From contig UCEY01000025.1 in NCBI GenBank assembly GCA_900471605.1, forward strand, positions 124,001 through 188,000: 64,000 nt of DNA, in the 5' to 3' direction. Positions 26,597 to 35,266 of this stretch are shown piece by piece. The notes below the pieces were generated by a model. That model had not been told where the DNA came from. It was given only the letters and a program-made list of their open reading frames with translations, and searched no databases. This DNA comes from Hyphomicrobiales bacterium (GTDB lineage: Bacteria; Pseudomonadota; Alphaproteobacteria; Rhizobiales; Rhizobiaceae). The stretch's first letter is position 1. Every line of letters begins with the position of its first letter. The position numbers and the translations under genes are program-made.

Positions 26597-27496
26597 CTAA
26601 TCCATCGAGCGGAAAGACTCGAAAATAAGGGCCCTTAGCCACCGATGAACAGGATCCGCATCCATGCGTGGATGCCAGGCCTGCACGACGCCAAACCCCG
26701 ATACCGCGACTGGCAGCTCGAAGGTATCGATTTCCGTGACTGCGCCGGACCTACAATAAGATCTCGGAACGGAACCGATCAAATCCGATGCTGCCGCAAC
26801 CGCGATCACGGCAGGGAAGCTTGGCACGATCAGTCTCACATCACGGGCATGGCCAATCCCGGCGAGCGCCCTGTCGATCGGACCAAAAAAATCCGCATGA
26901 GGCGAAAAGACGACGTGGCTCCAGGCGACATAGGATGCAACCGTGATCGGATCCGCTTCAAAGATGGGATGCCCGACCCTTGCGATCCCGACATATCGGT
27001 CTTCAAAGAGTGTTTGACAACGCAGTTCCCCGCTCTCCGACGGAAGGACACCGATGTCCAGGTCTATGGCCGCTTCTCTCAAAGACTGGACGTCCTTGTC
27101 CGATCGCGGCGCAAAGCGGAGCCTTATGCCGGGTGCCGTGTTCGCGACAGCGGCGCTCAGGCGTGCCGCATAGAGGAGAACGAATGCCTCATTCGCCCGG
27201 ATCGTGAAGTCGCGCCGTGCGTCCCGAATATTCACGGTCGCTGGCGGACTGAGCACCGTTTTCACCGCTTCCTGCAGGAAGCGCACCTCCTCGGCGATCG
27301 CCAGGGCATGCGGCGTCGCGACCATGCCGCGTCCCGCCGGCACAAGGATCGGATCGCCAACCGCGGCTCTCAACCGTGACAGCGTTCGGCTCATGGCGGA
27401 CGTGCTGAGGCCAAGCCGGCGAGCGGCTGCCGTTACGCTCTGCTCCTGCAGCAAGGCATCGAGTGCAGGCAAGAGATTAAGGTCAAGATCCGACAT
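26597..27496 (-). CDS. LysR-family transcriptional regulator
   Basis: A 299-residue LysR-type regulator with an N-terminal helix-turn-helix (residues 5-62; AAARRLGLSTSAMSRTLSRL) and a periplasmic-binding-protein-like effector domain. The ATG at 27496 gives the usual MSDLDLNLLPALDALL start. It is divergent from the MFS transporter at 27615 with 118 bases between, the classical LysR arrangement, so it most likely controls that pump. Its effector cannot be predicted. Confidence 0.9.
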   Translation of the reverse strand: MSDLDLNLLPALDALLQEQSVTAAARRLGLSTSAMSRTLSRLRAAVGDPILVPAGRGMVATPHALAIAEEVRFLQEAVKTVLSPPATVNIRDARRDFTIRANEAFVLLYAARLSAAVANTAPGIRLRFAPRSDKDVQSLREAAIDLDIGVLPSESGELRCQTLFEDRYVGIARVGHPIFEADPITVASYVAWSHVVFSPHADFFGPIDRALAGIGHARDVRLIVPSFPAVIAVAAASDLIGSVPRSYCRSGAVTEIDTFELPVAVSGFGVVQAWHPRMDADPVHRWLRALIFESFRSMD

Positions 27497-27614
27497 GGCC
27501 AATTTTACCAAAGCATGGCGTTAGACGCAACCATGCTTTTACTTTGTTGCGTATGGCGCCTGCACCGAGGAAACTTTACCTTTCCGTCAGATTTCCACAA
27601 CGACGGAGGCATCG

Positions 27615-29003
27615 ATGTCGCTTTCCCATACCCAAACCACGTTTCATGACGGTCTGGCGCCGCCTCGACGATACCTGGCCGTCGCCGTTCTTCTGTTGGC
27701 GGTTGTGCTGGTGGTTCTCGACGGCGCGATCGCCAATGTAGCCCTGCCCTCGATCGCACTCTCGCTGCAGGCGGAGGCAGGCAGCACCGTATGGGTCGTG
27801 TCCGCCTATCAGCTGGCGGTGCTCGTCGCCATCCTTCCATGCGGCGCCCTTGGCGAAATCTATGGGGCGCGGCGGGTTTTCCTGATTGGCGTCGTGCTGT
27901 TTACCGTGGCGTCAGCGGCCTGCGCCTTTGCGGGCAACCTTCCCTTGCTGGTCCTTGCCCGTTTTGCGCAAGGGCTTGGCGCCGGCGCGATCATGGCGCT
28001 GGCGATGATGAACCTGCGTCAGGCCTTGCCGCAACATATGCTCGGACCGATCATCGGCTTCAACGCCATGGTTATCGCGATTTCCTCCGCTGCCGGGCCG
28101 GGGGTCGCGGGCGCCATCCTTTCCTTCACCACATGGCCATGGCTCTTTGCGATCAACATACCGCTCGGCGTCATCGTGCTCGCCGGGGGCGGTCTGCTGG
28201 GTGAGGTCGGGAGCGCGAAGCGGAAGCTGAACACCGGGGCGCTTCTGGCCAACACGCTGATGTTCATCCTGTTCTTCTGCGGCGCCGACCAAATGGCGAC
28301 TGCACCGGTCAGGGGCGCTGTTCTCATTGCCGCCTCGCTCGCCTGCCTTCTGGTCCTGCTGCGCCTCGAACGGGACAGCGACGCGCCCCTCGTGCCGACG
28401 GATCTGTTAGCGGCCCCTGCGTTCCGGGCATCGGTCATCGCCTCGATATGCTGCTTCTGCGGCCAGATGCTGAGCTACATCGCCCTGCCCTTTTACCTCC
28501 AACGCACCTTGCACATGACGCCGGTTGTGGCTGGCCTCTACATGATGGCCTGGCCCGTCGCGACCGCCTTCATCGCGCCCGTTTCGGGCCGTCTGGCAAA
28601 CCGCGTCAAGACGGCATGGCTCTGCGCTTTCGGCGGCGCGCTGCTGGCCCTTGGACTTCTGGTAGCAGGCCTTGCGCCGGTCGATCCCAGAGGTATCGCA
28701 TTCCTCGTCGGCACCGCGATCTCCGGTTTCGGCTTCGGGCTGTTCCAGACACCGAACAACCGAATTCTCCTCTTGTCAGCACCCAAGGAAAGAAACGGTG
28801 CGGCGGGCGCCATGCAGGGGACCGCCCGGCTTCTCGGCCAAACCCTGGGCGGGATCTCCGCGTCCGTGCTTTTCGCAACATTGCCGTTGTCCACGGCACT
28901 TGAGCTCGCGGTTTTTATCGCAGCCGGTTGCGCGGCGGCAGCCGGCCTGGTCAGCCTGAGCCGGGCGCGCCACGAAGTGGCGGGACAGCCTGGAGCGGCC
29001 TGA
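27615..29003 (+). CDS. MFS transporter, DHA2-type drug exporter
   Basis: A 462-residue proton-coupled exporter with about 14 predicted helices. The first helix YLAVAVLLLAVVLVVLDGAI is followed by VALPSIA, the DHA2 motif D1 region. The GEIYGARRVFLIG loop matches MFS motif A, and the later AGPGVAGAIL matches motif C of exporters. GGAGG precedes the ATG. It is divergent from a LysR gene. Relatives export dyes, quaternary amines and antibiotics. Adjacent arr makes an antibiotic-related role attractive but unproven. Confidence 0.9.
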   Translation: MSLSHTQTTFHDGLAPPRRYLAVAVLLLAVVLVVLDGAIANVALPSIALSLQAEAGSTVWVVSAYQLAVLVAILPCGALGEIYGARRVFLIGVVLFTVASAACAFAGNLPLLVLARFAQGLGAGAIMALAMMNLRQALPQHMLGPIIGFNAMVIAISSAAGPGVAGAILSFTTWPWLFAINIPLGVIVLAGGGLLGEVGSAKRKLNTGALLANTLMFILFFCGADQMATAPVRGAVLIAASLACLLVLLRLERDSDAPLVPTDLLAAPAFRASVIASICCFCGQMLSYIALPFYLQRTLHMTPVVAGLYMMAWPVATAFIAPVSGRLANRVKTAWLCAFGGALLALGLLVAGLAPVDPRGIAFLVGTAISGFGFGLFQTPNNRILLLSAPKERNGAAGAMQGTARLLGQTLGGISASVLFATLPLSTALELAVFIAAGCAAAAGLVSLSRARHEVAGQPGAA

Positions 29004-29043
29004 AAAAGATCGGGGTCGCTCTGTGGGTAACAAAGCCTTCCAT

Positions 29044-29087
29044 CCGGTGGACTGCGGCCATGTCGACACACGGCCGCAGTACACCGG
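29044..29087. terminator. Bidirectional hairpin between MFS and iolG genes
   Basis: Outer arms CCGGTG (29044-29049) and CACCGG (29082-29087) and inner arms CTGCGGCC (29052-29059) and GGCCGCAG (29072-29079) pair perfectly, separated by a 2x2 internal loop. It lies between two convergent genes and is symmetric, so it can serve both. Confidence 0.6.
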
Positions 29088-29094
29088 CACCTCG

Positions 29095-30087
29095 TCAATC
29101 GATCTGCACTGGTCTGCCCGTCTGCCAGCTCGCGGTAGCAGCCTCCGCCAGCTGCTGAGCCTGAAGCCCATCCGATCCATCAGGCCTCGGCGAGCGGTTG
29201 CCGCTGTCGACTGCGTCGATGAAGGCACTGATTTCGTTGGCGTAGGCCTGCGCATAGCGTTCGAGGAAGAAATATTGAACCGGATCGCCGCTGACGCCGT
29301 TCGCGTTGGAAAGCTCGACGCTGGTGGCATGGATATTCTTTGCCGCAAGCATGCCGGCAGCTCCATGGACCTCGATGCGCTGGTCATAGCCGTATGTCGC
29401 CCGGCGCGAATTGGTGATCACTGCAATGCGCCCGGAAGCCGTCTGCATCTGCACGGCGGCGGTATCCACATCACCCTCCGCACCGATCGCCTTATCGACG
29501 AGCGACGATCCAAGTGCGTTTACGACGACGAATTCCTCTCCCATGAGAAAGCGGGCCATATCGAAATCGTGGATCATCATGTCGCGGAACAGGCCGCCGG
29601 AGGATTTGACATACTCGGCCGGCGGCGGCGCGGGATCCCGGCTGGTGATCGTCACCATCTCTATTTCGCCGATATCGCCGCGACGCAACCGCGCTTCCAC
29701 GCTGGCGAAGTTCGGGTCGAACCGGCGATTGAAGCCGATCATCAGCGTCGACCTATTCTTCTCGACCACATCGAGGCAGGCATTGATACGCTCGACCGAC
29801 AGGGACACCGGCTTTTCGCACAGGATCGCCTTGCCGGCCCTCGAGGCCGCCTCGATGAGGTCGGCGTGGCTGGCGGTCGGCGTCGCGATGAGGATCGCAT
29901 CGACATTCGGAGATTTGATGACGTCCTCAGCGTTCGCAACCTCGGCGCCCGTCTGCGCGGCAAGCGCCTCTGCCGATGCCTGGAAGGCATCCGCCACATA
30001 GGCGAGCTTCGCCTTCGGGTTCGCCGCGATGGTCGCGGCATGCACTTTGCCTATCCGGCCGGCACCGATCAATCCAAACCTGATCAT
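29095..30087 (-). CDS. iolG: Inositol 2-dehydrogenase-like Gfo/Idh/MocA oxidoreductase
   Basis: NAD-dependent dehydrogenase of 330 residues related to myo-inositol 2-dehydrogenase, which makes 2-keto-inositol. The Rossmann motif is GLIGAGRIGKVH at residues 5-16. The catalytic Lys is in CEKPVSLS near residue 95, and the family stretch GGLFRDMMIHDFDMARFL is near 165-182. GGAG precedes the ATG. It is the last gene of the sugar-transport operon running from 33996. No other iol gene is in this block, so a different cyclitol or aldose is possible. Confidence 0.87.
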   Translation of the reverse strand: MIRFGLIGAGRIGKVHAATIAANPKAKLAYVADAFQASAEALAAQTGAEVANAEDVIKSPNVDAILIATPTASHADLIEAASRAGKAILCEKPVSLSVERINACLDVVEKNRSTLMIGFNRRFDPNFASVEARLRRGDIGEIEMVTITSRDPAPPPAEYVKSSGGLFRDMMIHDFDMARFLMGEEFVVVNALGSSLVDKAIGAEGDVDTAAVQMQTASGRIAVITNSRRATYGYDQRIEVHGAAGMLAAKNIHATSVELSNANGVSGDPVQYFFLERYAQAYANEISAFIDAVDSGNRSPRPDGSDGLQAQQLAEAATASWQTGRPVQID

Positions 30088-30104
30088 CTCTTTTGCTCCA
30101 TGAT

Positions 30105-30120
30105 ATGTAAGCGTTTGCTA
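30105..30120. promoter_or_regulatory. LacI-type operator-like sequence before iolG
   Basis: ATGTAAGCGTTTGCTA matches the general LacI/CcpA-family pattern (WTGNAANCGNTTNCAW) except near one end. It lies in the 42-base gap between the isomerase gene and iolG. It could control iolG separately or be a chance match. Confidence 0.35.
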
Positions 30121-30129
30121 TCGAAGTCT

Positions 30130-30933
30130 TCAAACCGTGAAGGCGTCACGGAAGCGGGCAAGCGCCGTTTCGTCATCGCCCGAAGCCCAGGCCTCCATGC
30201 CGATCGTGCCGCGATACCCCATATCCTTGAGCGCACGGGCAACCGCCTTGTAGTTGATCTCGCCGGTGCCCGGCTCCATGCGACCGGGGACATCAGCCAC
30301 CTGGATTTCGCCGATATATTGCAACGCGCGCCGGCACAGCTCGATCAGGTTCCCCTCGCCGATCTGGGCGTGATAGAGGTCGAGGTTGAGCTTCAACGCC
30401 GGTCGGTTCACCGACGAAACGAGCGCAAGCGTATCCTCGGCCTTCGCAAACGGCGTCCTGGGGTGATCGACCGCTTCGTTGAGGTTTTCGAGCACGAAGG
30501 TAACGCCCTCTTGCTCTCCGAGATCGGCGATGCGGTTAAGCGTGTCGCGCGCCTTCAGCCACATCGCACCTGTCACCTTGTCGGCCTTGACCACCGGCAG
30601 ACCCTGGCCGTCGAGACCGGTCCCGTGCAGGTTGAGGCGCGGGCAATTGAGTTCCCTGGCAACCGGGATCGATTGCCTGGCGGTTAGCAGCAGCTCTTCT
30701 GCGCCTTCGTCGTCGGCGAGCGTGCCGGTCACATAGCCCGTCATTGACGAAAAGACCGCTCCGGATCTCGCAAGGGCAGCAATGTCATGTTTCGTCCAGT
30801 CCCAGATCTCGGCCTGAAAACCGAGCTCGGTGATACGCTTCAGCCTGTCGACAACAGGAAGCGACTTGAAAACCATCTCGGCGCAGACTGCGAGCGTGAA
30901 GGGGGATGAAGTATGCGACGGACCGTCGTTCAT
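30130..30933 (-). CDS. TIM-barrel sugar isomerase/epimerase (hydroxypyruvate isomerase-like)
   Basis: A 267-residue AP-endonuclease-2-fold protein of the Hyi/IolI-like group. These metal-dependent enzymes isomerise or epimerise ketoses, hydroxypyruvate or keto-inositols. Metal-site segments are visible: FVLENLNEAVDHP (Glu and His), LNLDLYHAQIGEG (Asp and His), IQVADVPGRMEPGTGEI, and a late GMEAWASG (Glu). The start at 30933 is chosen by homology of the N-terminus; upstream in-frame sequence is rich in unlikely residues. It lies between the sugar ATPase and iolG, which suggests it acts on the product or substrate of that dehydrogenase. Confidence 0.85.
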   Translation of the reverse strand: MNDGPSHTSSPFTLAVCAEMVFKSLPVVDRLKRITELGFQAEIWDWTKHDIAALARSGAVFSSMTGYVTGTLADDEGAEELLLTARQSIPVARELNCPRLNLHGTGLDGQGLPVVKADKVTGAMWLKARDTLNRIADLGEQEGVTFVLENLNEAVDHPRTPFAKAEDTLALVSSVNRPALKLNLDLYHAQIGEGNLIELCRRALQYIGEIQVADVPGRMEPGTGEINYKAVARALKDMGYRGTIGMEAWASGDDETALARFRDAFTV

Positions 30934-31006
30934 GACCGTATTCCATGTTTGATGATTGAGTGGCTGCGGCGGCCTTTGAAAGGCGCGCCGCATCCGAGTA
31001 GCCGGG

Positions 31007-31801
31007 CTAGATTGTGCCGCCGAGTTCTGCGGACAATTGCTGCAGTTCCTTACCGCCGGCCATGAGGTTCTGAAGCTCATCCATCGCTATGTCGGCCTTG
31101 GCAAAGGTGCCGAGCGTCTGGCCGCGATTGAGGATGGTGAAGCGGTCCGCCACGGCATAGGCGTGGCGGACATTGTGGGTGATGAAAATGACGCCCAGCC
31201 CGTTCTGCCGGACCTGGTGGATATATTTCAGCACCATCGAGGTTTGCGCCACGCCGAGCGCAGAAGTCGGCTCATCGAGGATGAGGACTTTCGCGCCGAA
31301 ATAGACGGCGCGCGCAATCGCAACACATTGGCGTTCGCCCCCGGAAAGCGTCCCCACCGCCTGGTTGGGGTCGCGGATGTCGATGCCGATCTTGCGCATT
31401 TCCTCACGCGTCACGTTATTGCAGTGCGTGAGGTCGAGGTGACGGAAAGGGAAAATCCCTTTGCGGGGCTCCCGGCCCATGAAGAAGTTACGGGTGATCG
31501 ACATCAGCGGGATCATTGCGAGATCCTGATAGACCGTCGCGATCCCCGCATCGAGTGCGTCGCGCGGGCTGCGGAAATCGACCTGCTTGCCTTCCACCCG
31601 GAATACGCCGCCGCTCGGCCGGACGACACCGGAGAGCGTCTTGATCAGGGTGGATTTGCCCGCACCGTTGTCCCCGAGGAGACACAGCACCTCTCCGGCC
31701 GACACCTGCATCGATACGCCGTTGAGAGCGATCACGGAGCCGTAGTGCTTGATGATATCGGTTACTTCGATGATCGGGGCTCGATTGTTGACATCTGGCA
31801 T
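31007..31801 (-). CDS. Sugar ABC transporter ATP-binding protein (single domain, FrcA type)
   Basis: A 264-residue ATPase for a CUT2-family importer. Walker A is GDNGAGKS near residue 41, the signature LSGGERQ near 147 and Walker [10 protein letters not shown] near 168, followed by [10 protein letters not shown]. Unlike the RbsA type at 18047 it has one ATPase domain, as in FrcA of the rhizobial fructose importer, so it must act as a homodimer. The ATG at 31801 is 2 bases after the permease stop. Substrate specificity is set by the binding protein. Confidence 0.92.
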   Translation of the reverse strand: MPDVNNRAPIIEVTDIIKHYGSVIALNGVSMQVSAGEVLCLLGDNGAGKSTLIKTLSGVVRPSGGVFRVEGKQVDFRSPRDALDAGIATVYQDLAMIPLMSITRNFFMGREPRKGIFPFRHLDLTHCNNVTREEMRKIGIDIRDPNQAVGTLSGGERQCVAIARAVYFGAKVLILDEPTSALGVAQTSMVLKYIHQVRQNGLGVIFITHNVRHAYAVADRFTILNRGQTLGTFAKADIAMDELQNLMAGGKELQQLSAELGGTI

Positions 31802-31803
31802 GA

Positions 31804-32925
31804 TCAGCGCTCCCCGGTAACCTTGCGGCGGATAAAATTGTTGAAGAGAACAGCCAGAAGCAGCATCGAGCCGAGGAAGACCTGGAACCAGTCGGAGTCG
31901 AACTTTGTATATGTCAGGCCGATGGAGACCGAGCCGAAGATGATTGCGCCGAAGAAGGCGCCGATCGCCGAGCCGTAACCGCCTGTCAGCAGGCACCCGC
32001 CAATAACGGCGGCGATGATCGCCTCGAATTCCTTCTGAAAGCCGCGTCGGGCGTCGGTCGAACCGGCATCGAGCACGGTGATAATGGCGACCAGAGCAGC
32101 CGCGCATGCCGTCAGGGCAAACAGGCCGGTCTTCACCCGATGAACGGGGACGCCGGAATTTCGTGCCGCGTTCGGATCGCCTCCGGCTGCGAAGATCCAA
32201 TTGCCCATGCGGGTACGCAGGAGCACCCAGGTTGCAGCCAGGGCCAGGACGACGAACCACAGGACCGATACGGGAATGCCCGTGACCTTCGGCATGCCAT
32301 TCGGAAATTTGTCGATCAAATCGTGATCCGCGAGCCAGACAAATGCGCCCTTGAACGCGTCGCCGGAGAAGAGCCCGAGCAGCGGGCTGTCCTTAACGCG
32401 GTCCCCGATGCCGCGAAGCTGTGTCGAACCACCCGTCGCCCATTTCAGGCCAACGAGCGTCAGGCCGCGCAGGATGAACAGAAACGCCAATGTCACGATG
32501 AAGGACGGAAGGCGCGTGTGAATGACGATCTGCCCGTTGATCGCTCCCATGAACGCCGCAAAAAGCATGGTCATGACGATGGCACCCGAAAGCGGCTGAC
32601 CGAAATTCGTGAGGATGACGCCAAAGATCAGCCCGGCGAAGGCCACCATCGAGCCGATCGAGAGATCGAACTCGCCGCCGATCATCAGCAGTGCCGCCGC
32701 GATGGCAAGGATACCCAATTGCGACGCAGGCGCCATGATGGTCATCAGGCCGGAAAGGGAAAACATCGTCGAATCTGCGGTGAGAAAGAAGAAGACGATG
32801 ACGAGAACGAGGCCGGCCACGGCACCAAGCTCGGGGCGCCGCATCATATGCGTCACAAAACCCACTTGTTTGACGCGCTCGTCGGCCTTCGGTGCAGCGG
32901 CCGTTTTCTGCTCAAGCGAAGCCAT
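31804..32925 (-). CDS. Sugar ABC transporter permease (FrcC type)
   Basis: Membrane subunit of 373 residues with about ten helices. [17 protein letters not shown] near residue 85 is the CUT2 hallmark, and [24 protein letters not shown] near the C-terminus is also typical. GGGAGGAG lies just before the ATG at 32925. It pairs with the single-domain ATPase at 31007 and the binding protein at 33049. Confidence 0.92.
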   Translation of the reverse strand: MASLEQKTAAAPKADERVKQVGFVTHMMRRPELGAVAGLVLVIVFFFLTADSTMFSLSGLMTIMAPASQLGILAIAAALLMIGGEFDLSIGSMVAFAGLIFGVILTNFGQPLSGAIVMTMLFAAFMGAINGQIVIHTRLPSFIVTLAFLFILRGLTLVGLKWATGGSTQLRGIGDRVKDSPLLGLFSGDAFKGAFVWLADHDLIDKFPNGMPKVTGIPVSVLWFVVLALAATWVLLRTRMGNWIFAAGGDPNAARNSGVPVHRVKTGLFALTACAAALVAIITVLDAGSTDARRGFQKEFEAIIAAVIGGCLLTGGYGSAIGAFFGAIIFGSVSIGLTYTKFDSDWFQVFLGSMLLLAVLFNNFIRRKVTGER

Positions 32926-32995
32926 AACTCCTCCCACGGGTTATTATCTAAGATAGCGACGACGCTGCCGGTGGCGCGCTCTGTCGGCCAAACCC

Positions 32996-33015
32996 CCTCC
33001 CCCGTTCAGGGGAGG
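32996..33015 (-). terminator. Intra-operon hairpin after the binding-protein gene
   Basis: CCTCCCC (32996-33002) and GGGGAGG (33009-33015) form a 7-bp GC stem with a 6-base loop, between the binding-protein stop and the permease start on the minus strand. No T-run. Confidence 0.5.
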
Positions 33016-33048
33016 AGATTCTGGGAGAATGCCTTTCGGCAATTCCGG

Positions 33049-33996
33049 TCAGCGAATGCCCTTGGCGGAAAGATCCACGACCTGGGCGGCCTTTTCCTTG
33101 GTGATAAGGTTCGGGCCGGACGGAACATTGCCACCCGGGATAAGCCCGTATTTGGCGTAGTTGGCCAAGAACACGACCGGCAGGTAGCCCTGCAGGAACT
33201 GCTGCTGGTCGATCGCGAAGGCTGCCTTGCCGTCGGCCACGGCCTTCAGGAAATCGGCGGAAAGGTCGAATGTCGCAACCTTGATCTTGCCGGTCATTCC
33301 AACATCTCCGACTGCTGCCAGAGCCGGCTCGCCCGCCGTGCCGGCACCAAGCGCCATGACGGTGTCGACGGCTGAATTGGAGCTCAGCGCCGCCTTGACC
33401 TTTGCGCGGACGTCGGCGGGATCGTTGCTGACGGGCAGAACCGTGACCTTGCCGCCGAAACCGTCGGCAAATCCCTTGCAGCGCAGATCGAGCGCAACGT
33501 TGCCGACCTCCTGGTTCACGCAGAGGCCTTCCTTGCCGCCCAGATCATGCAGCTTCGCGCCTGCGGCCTTGCCGGCGGTATATTCGTCCTGGCCGACATG
33601 CAGAAGCGCTCCCAGCTGTTTGGAAACGTCGGACCCGGAATTGATCGAAATAACCGGAATGCCGGCGGCGACCGCCTTCTTGATCGACGGACCGAGCGCC
33701 GAGGCATCCGGGATGGAAACGATAAGCCCGGCAGGCTTCTGATTGACCGCCGCATCGATGAGTTGCCCCATCGACACCATGTCGAAGGTTTCCGGCGCGC
33801 GGTAATCGACGCTGATACCCATGTCTTTCGCTGCGGCAGTGACGCCGTTCTTCACGACGGACCAGAAAGGATCATTGGCTTGGCCGTGGGTGACGGCGAC
33901 AATTCGAACGTCAGCGGCATTGGCGATCGCCGACGAAGACAGGAGCGCGGCAGCCATGGCTGCGCAGCCGAGAAGCGATTTCAGACCGAATTTCAT
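33049..33996 (-). CDS. Sugar-binding periplasmic protein (FrcB/RbsB type)
   Basis: Type I periplasmic binding protein of 315 residues. The signal peptide covers residues 1-27 (LLGCAAMAAALLSSSAIA, cleavage after ANA). The mature part begins ADVRIVAVTHGQANDPFWSV. It has the ISINSGSD loop and conserved VGQDEYTAGKAAG, as in fructose- and inositol-type binders. GGGAGGG is just upstream of the ATG at 33996. First gene of the operon, divergent from the LacI regulator. Ligand is inferred to be a hexose, cyclitol or polyol. Confidence 0.92.
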   Translation of the reverse strand: MKFGLKSLLGCAAMAAALLSSSAIANAADVRIVAVTHGQANDPFWSVVKNGVTAAAKDMGISVDYRAPETFDMVSMGQLIDAAVNQKPAGLIVSIPDASALGPSIKKAVAAGIPVISINSGSDVSKQLGALLHVGQDEYTAGKAAGAKLHDLGGKEGLCVNQEVGNVALDLRCKGFADGFGGKVTVLPVSNDPADVRAKVKAALSSNSAVDTVMALGAGTAGEPALAAVGDVGMTGKIKVATFDLSADFLKAVADGKAAFAIDQQQFLQGYLPVVFLANYAKYGLIPGGNVPSGPNLITKEKAAQVVDLSAKGIR

Positions 33997-34040
33997 CTTA
34001 CCCTCCCAAAACAGTCCGCACGGTTGCGAACTTTCCCATG

Positions 34041-34076
34041 TTACCGGTTGCAACTCCTCTTGCTACCGGTAGCAAG
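34041..34076. promoter_or_regulatory. Two LacI-type operators in a divergent promoter
   Basis: CTTGCTACCGGTAGCAAG at 34059-34076 is a perfect 18-bp palindrome of the LacI class. TTACCGGTTGCAA at 34041-34053 repeats the ACCGGT core with one good arm. The centres are about 22 bases apart, or two helical turns. They lie between the binding-protein gene and the divergent lacI-type gene, which probably encodes the protein that binds them. Confidence 0.7.
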
Positions 34077-34170
34077 CTTCGCAAATCTACTTTATTGTCG
34101 GTAAAAATCAAGCGGAATTCCAAATATATATTCTGATGGAATGTTCATTCCAATTTTTTGGGAGCAGGCG

Positions 34171-35166
34171 ATGCGCAAAAGGGCGACGGCGAAGGAAGTG
34201 GCGGAAGCCGCCGGCGTATCGAAATGGACCGTCATTCGGGCGTTCACGCCCGGTGCATCCATTACGGACGCCAGCCGGCAGAAAGTGCTGCAGGCGGCTG
34301 AAACGTTGAACTATTCCCCCAACCTGCTCGCCCGCAGCCTTGCTACGAATACAACGCATCAGGTCGCCGTATTTGTCGATGATTTTGCCAATCCGCACAA
34401 ACTTCCGGTTCTGGAACTGTTGAGCGAACGTCTCCAAGCGGAGGGCCTGCTGACGGTACTGATCAACATCAACCGCCATTTCGATCACGTTCACGCATTG
34501 ATCAATGCAGGCCAACGGCAATTCGACGCCGTGATCCTGTTCGGTACGGCCTTTCGCGAGGAGACGCTGGGTGACCGGGGGCTTGAACCAGGTTTCCCGC
34601 CGATGTTTGTCCTTGCCAGAGGCAGCCAAATCCCCGGCGTGCCCGCCATTGCCTGCGACGCCGAACGCGCTCTCGGCGAAATCGTCGATTATCTATTCGA
34701 CAAAGGCTACCGTCGTCCCGGATTCATGACCGGAGCGAGAACCCTGTCGACCGCGCTCGGCAGACGCCATCACTATGCGAATTTCTGGCGCCGGAAGGGC
34801 ATTGAAGGCGTCGTGGAACTGGCTGCGGGCAGATATAGCGCCGAGGCCGGGGCAGAGGCGGCGCGGGCCTATCTGAATAGCAGCTCGCCCGCATCGCGCA
34901 TCGACGTGTTGATGTGCGAGAACGACATTCTGGCGCTTGGAGCCATGGATGTGGTCAGGAGCGAATTCGGTCTTCGGGTTCCGGAGGACCTCGCGGTTGT
35001 CGGTTTTGACAATATCGAACCCGGCGGGTTTCCCGCCTACGGGCTGACCAGCTACGAACAGCCCAACGAGAAGATGGTCGATATCATGGTCGCGATGATC
35101 ACAGGCAAGCGCACCGCCAAAATGATGCTCCTGCCGGGCAGACTAGTGCCAAGATCATCGGCATGA
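34171..35166 (+). CDS. LacI-family transcriptional regulator
   Basis: A 331-residue repressor with an N-terminal LacI helix-turn-helix (ATAKEVAEAAGVSKWTVIRAF, residues 4-24) and hinge region followed by a sugar-binding domain. The later CENDILALGAMD and VVGFDNIEPGGFPA segments are typical. GGGAG precedes the ATG at 34171. It is divergent from the Frc-type transporter operon and likely binds the palindromes at 34041-34076. The recognition helix has Trp where many LacI proteins have a small residue, so its operator may be specific. Confidence 0.9.
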   Translation: MRKRATAKEVAEAAGVSKWTVIRAFTPGASITDASRQKVLQAAETLNYSPNLLARSLATNTTHQVAVFVDDFANPHKLPVLELLSERLQAEGLLTVLININRHFDHVHALINAGQRQFDAVILFGTAFREETLGDRGLEPGFPPMFVLARGSQIPGVPAIACDAERALGEIVDYLFDKGYRRPGFMTGARTLSTALGRRHHYANFWRRKGIEGVVELAAGRYSAEAGAEAARAYLNSSSPASRIDVLMCENDILALGAMDVVRSEFGLRVPEDLAVVGFDNIEPGGFPAYGLTSYEQPNEKMVDIMVAMITGKRTAKMMLLPGRLVPRSSA

Positions 35167-35266
35167 GGTGCCTGATAAGGAATTCCTAAGATGCGGATCT
35201 CCCTCCCCACATCGGTCGGCTCCTGAGGCTAAGTCGCGTTGGCTAAAAACTCGGCTGGCTGGATGC

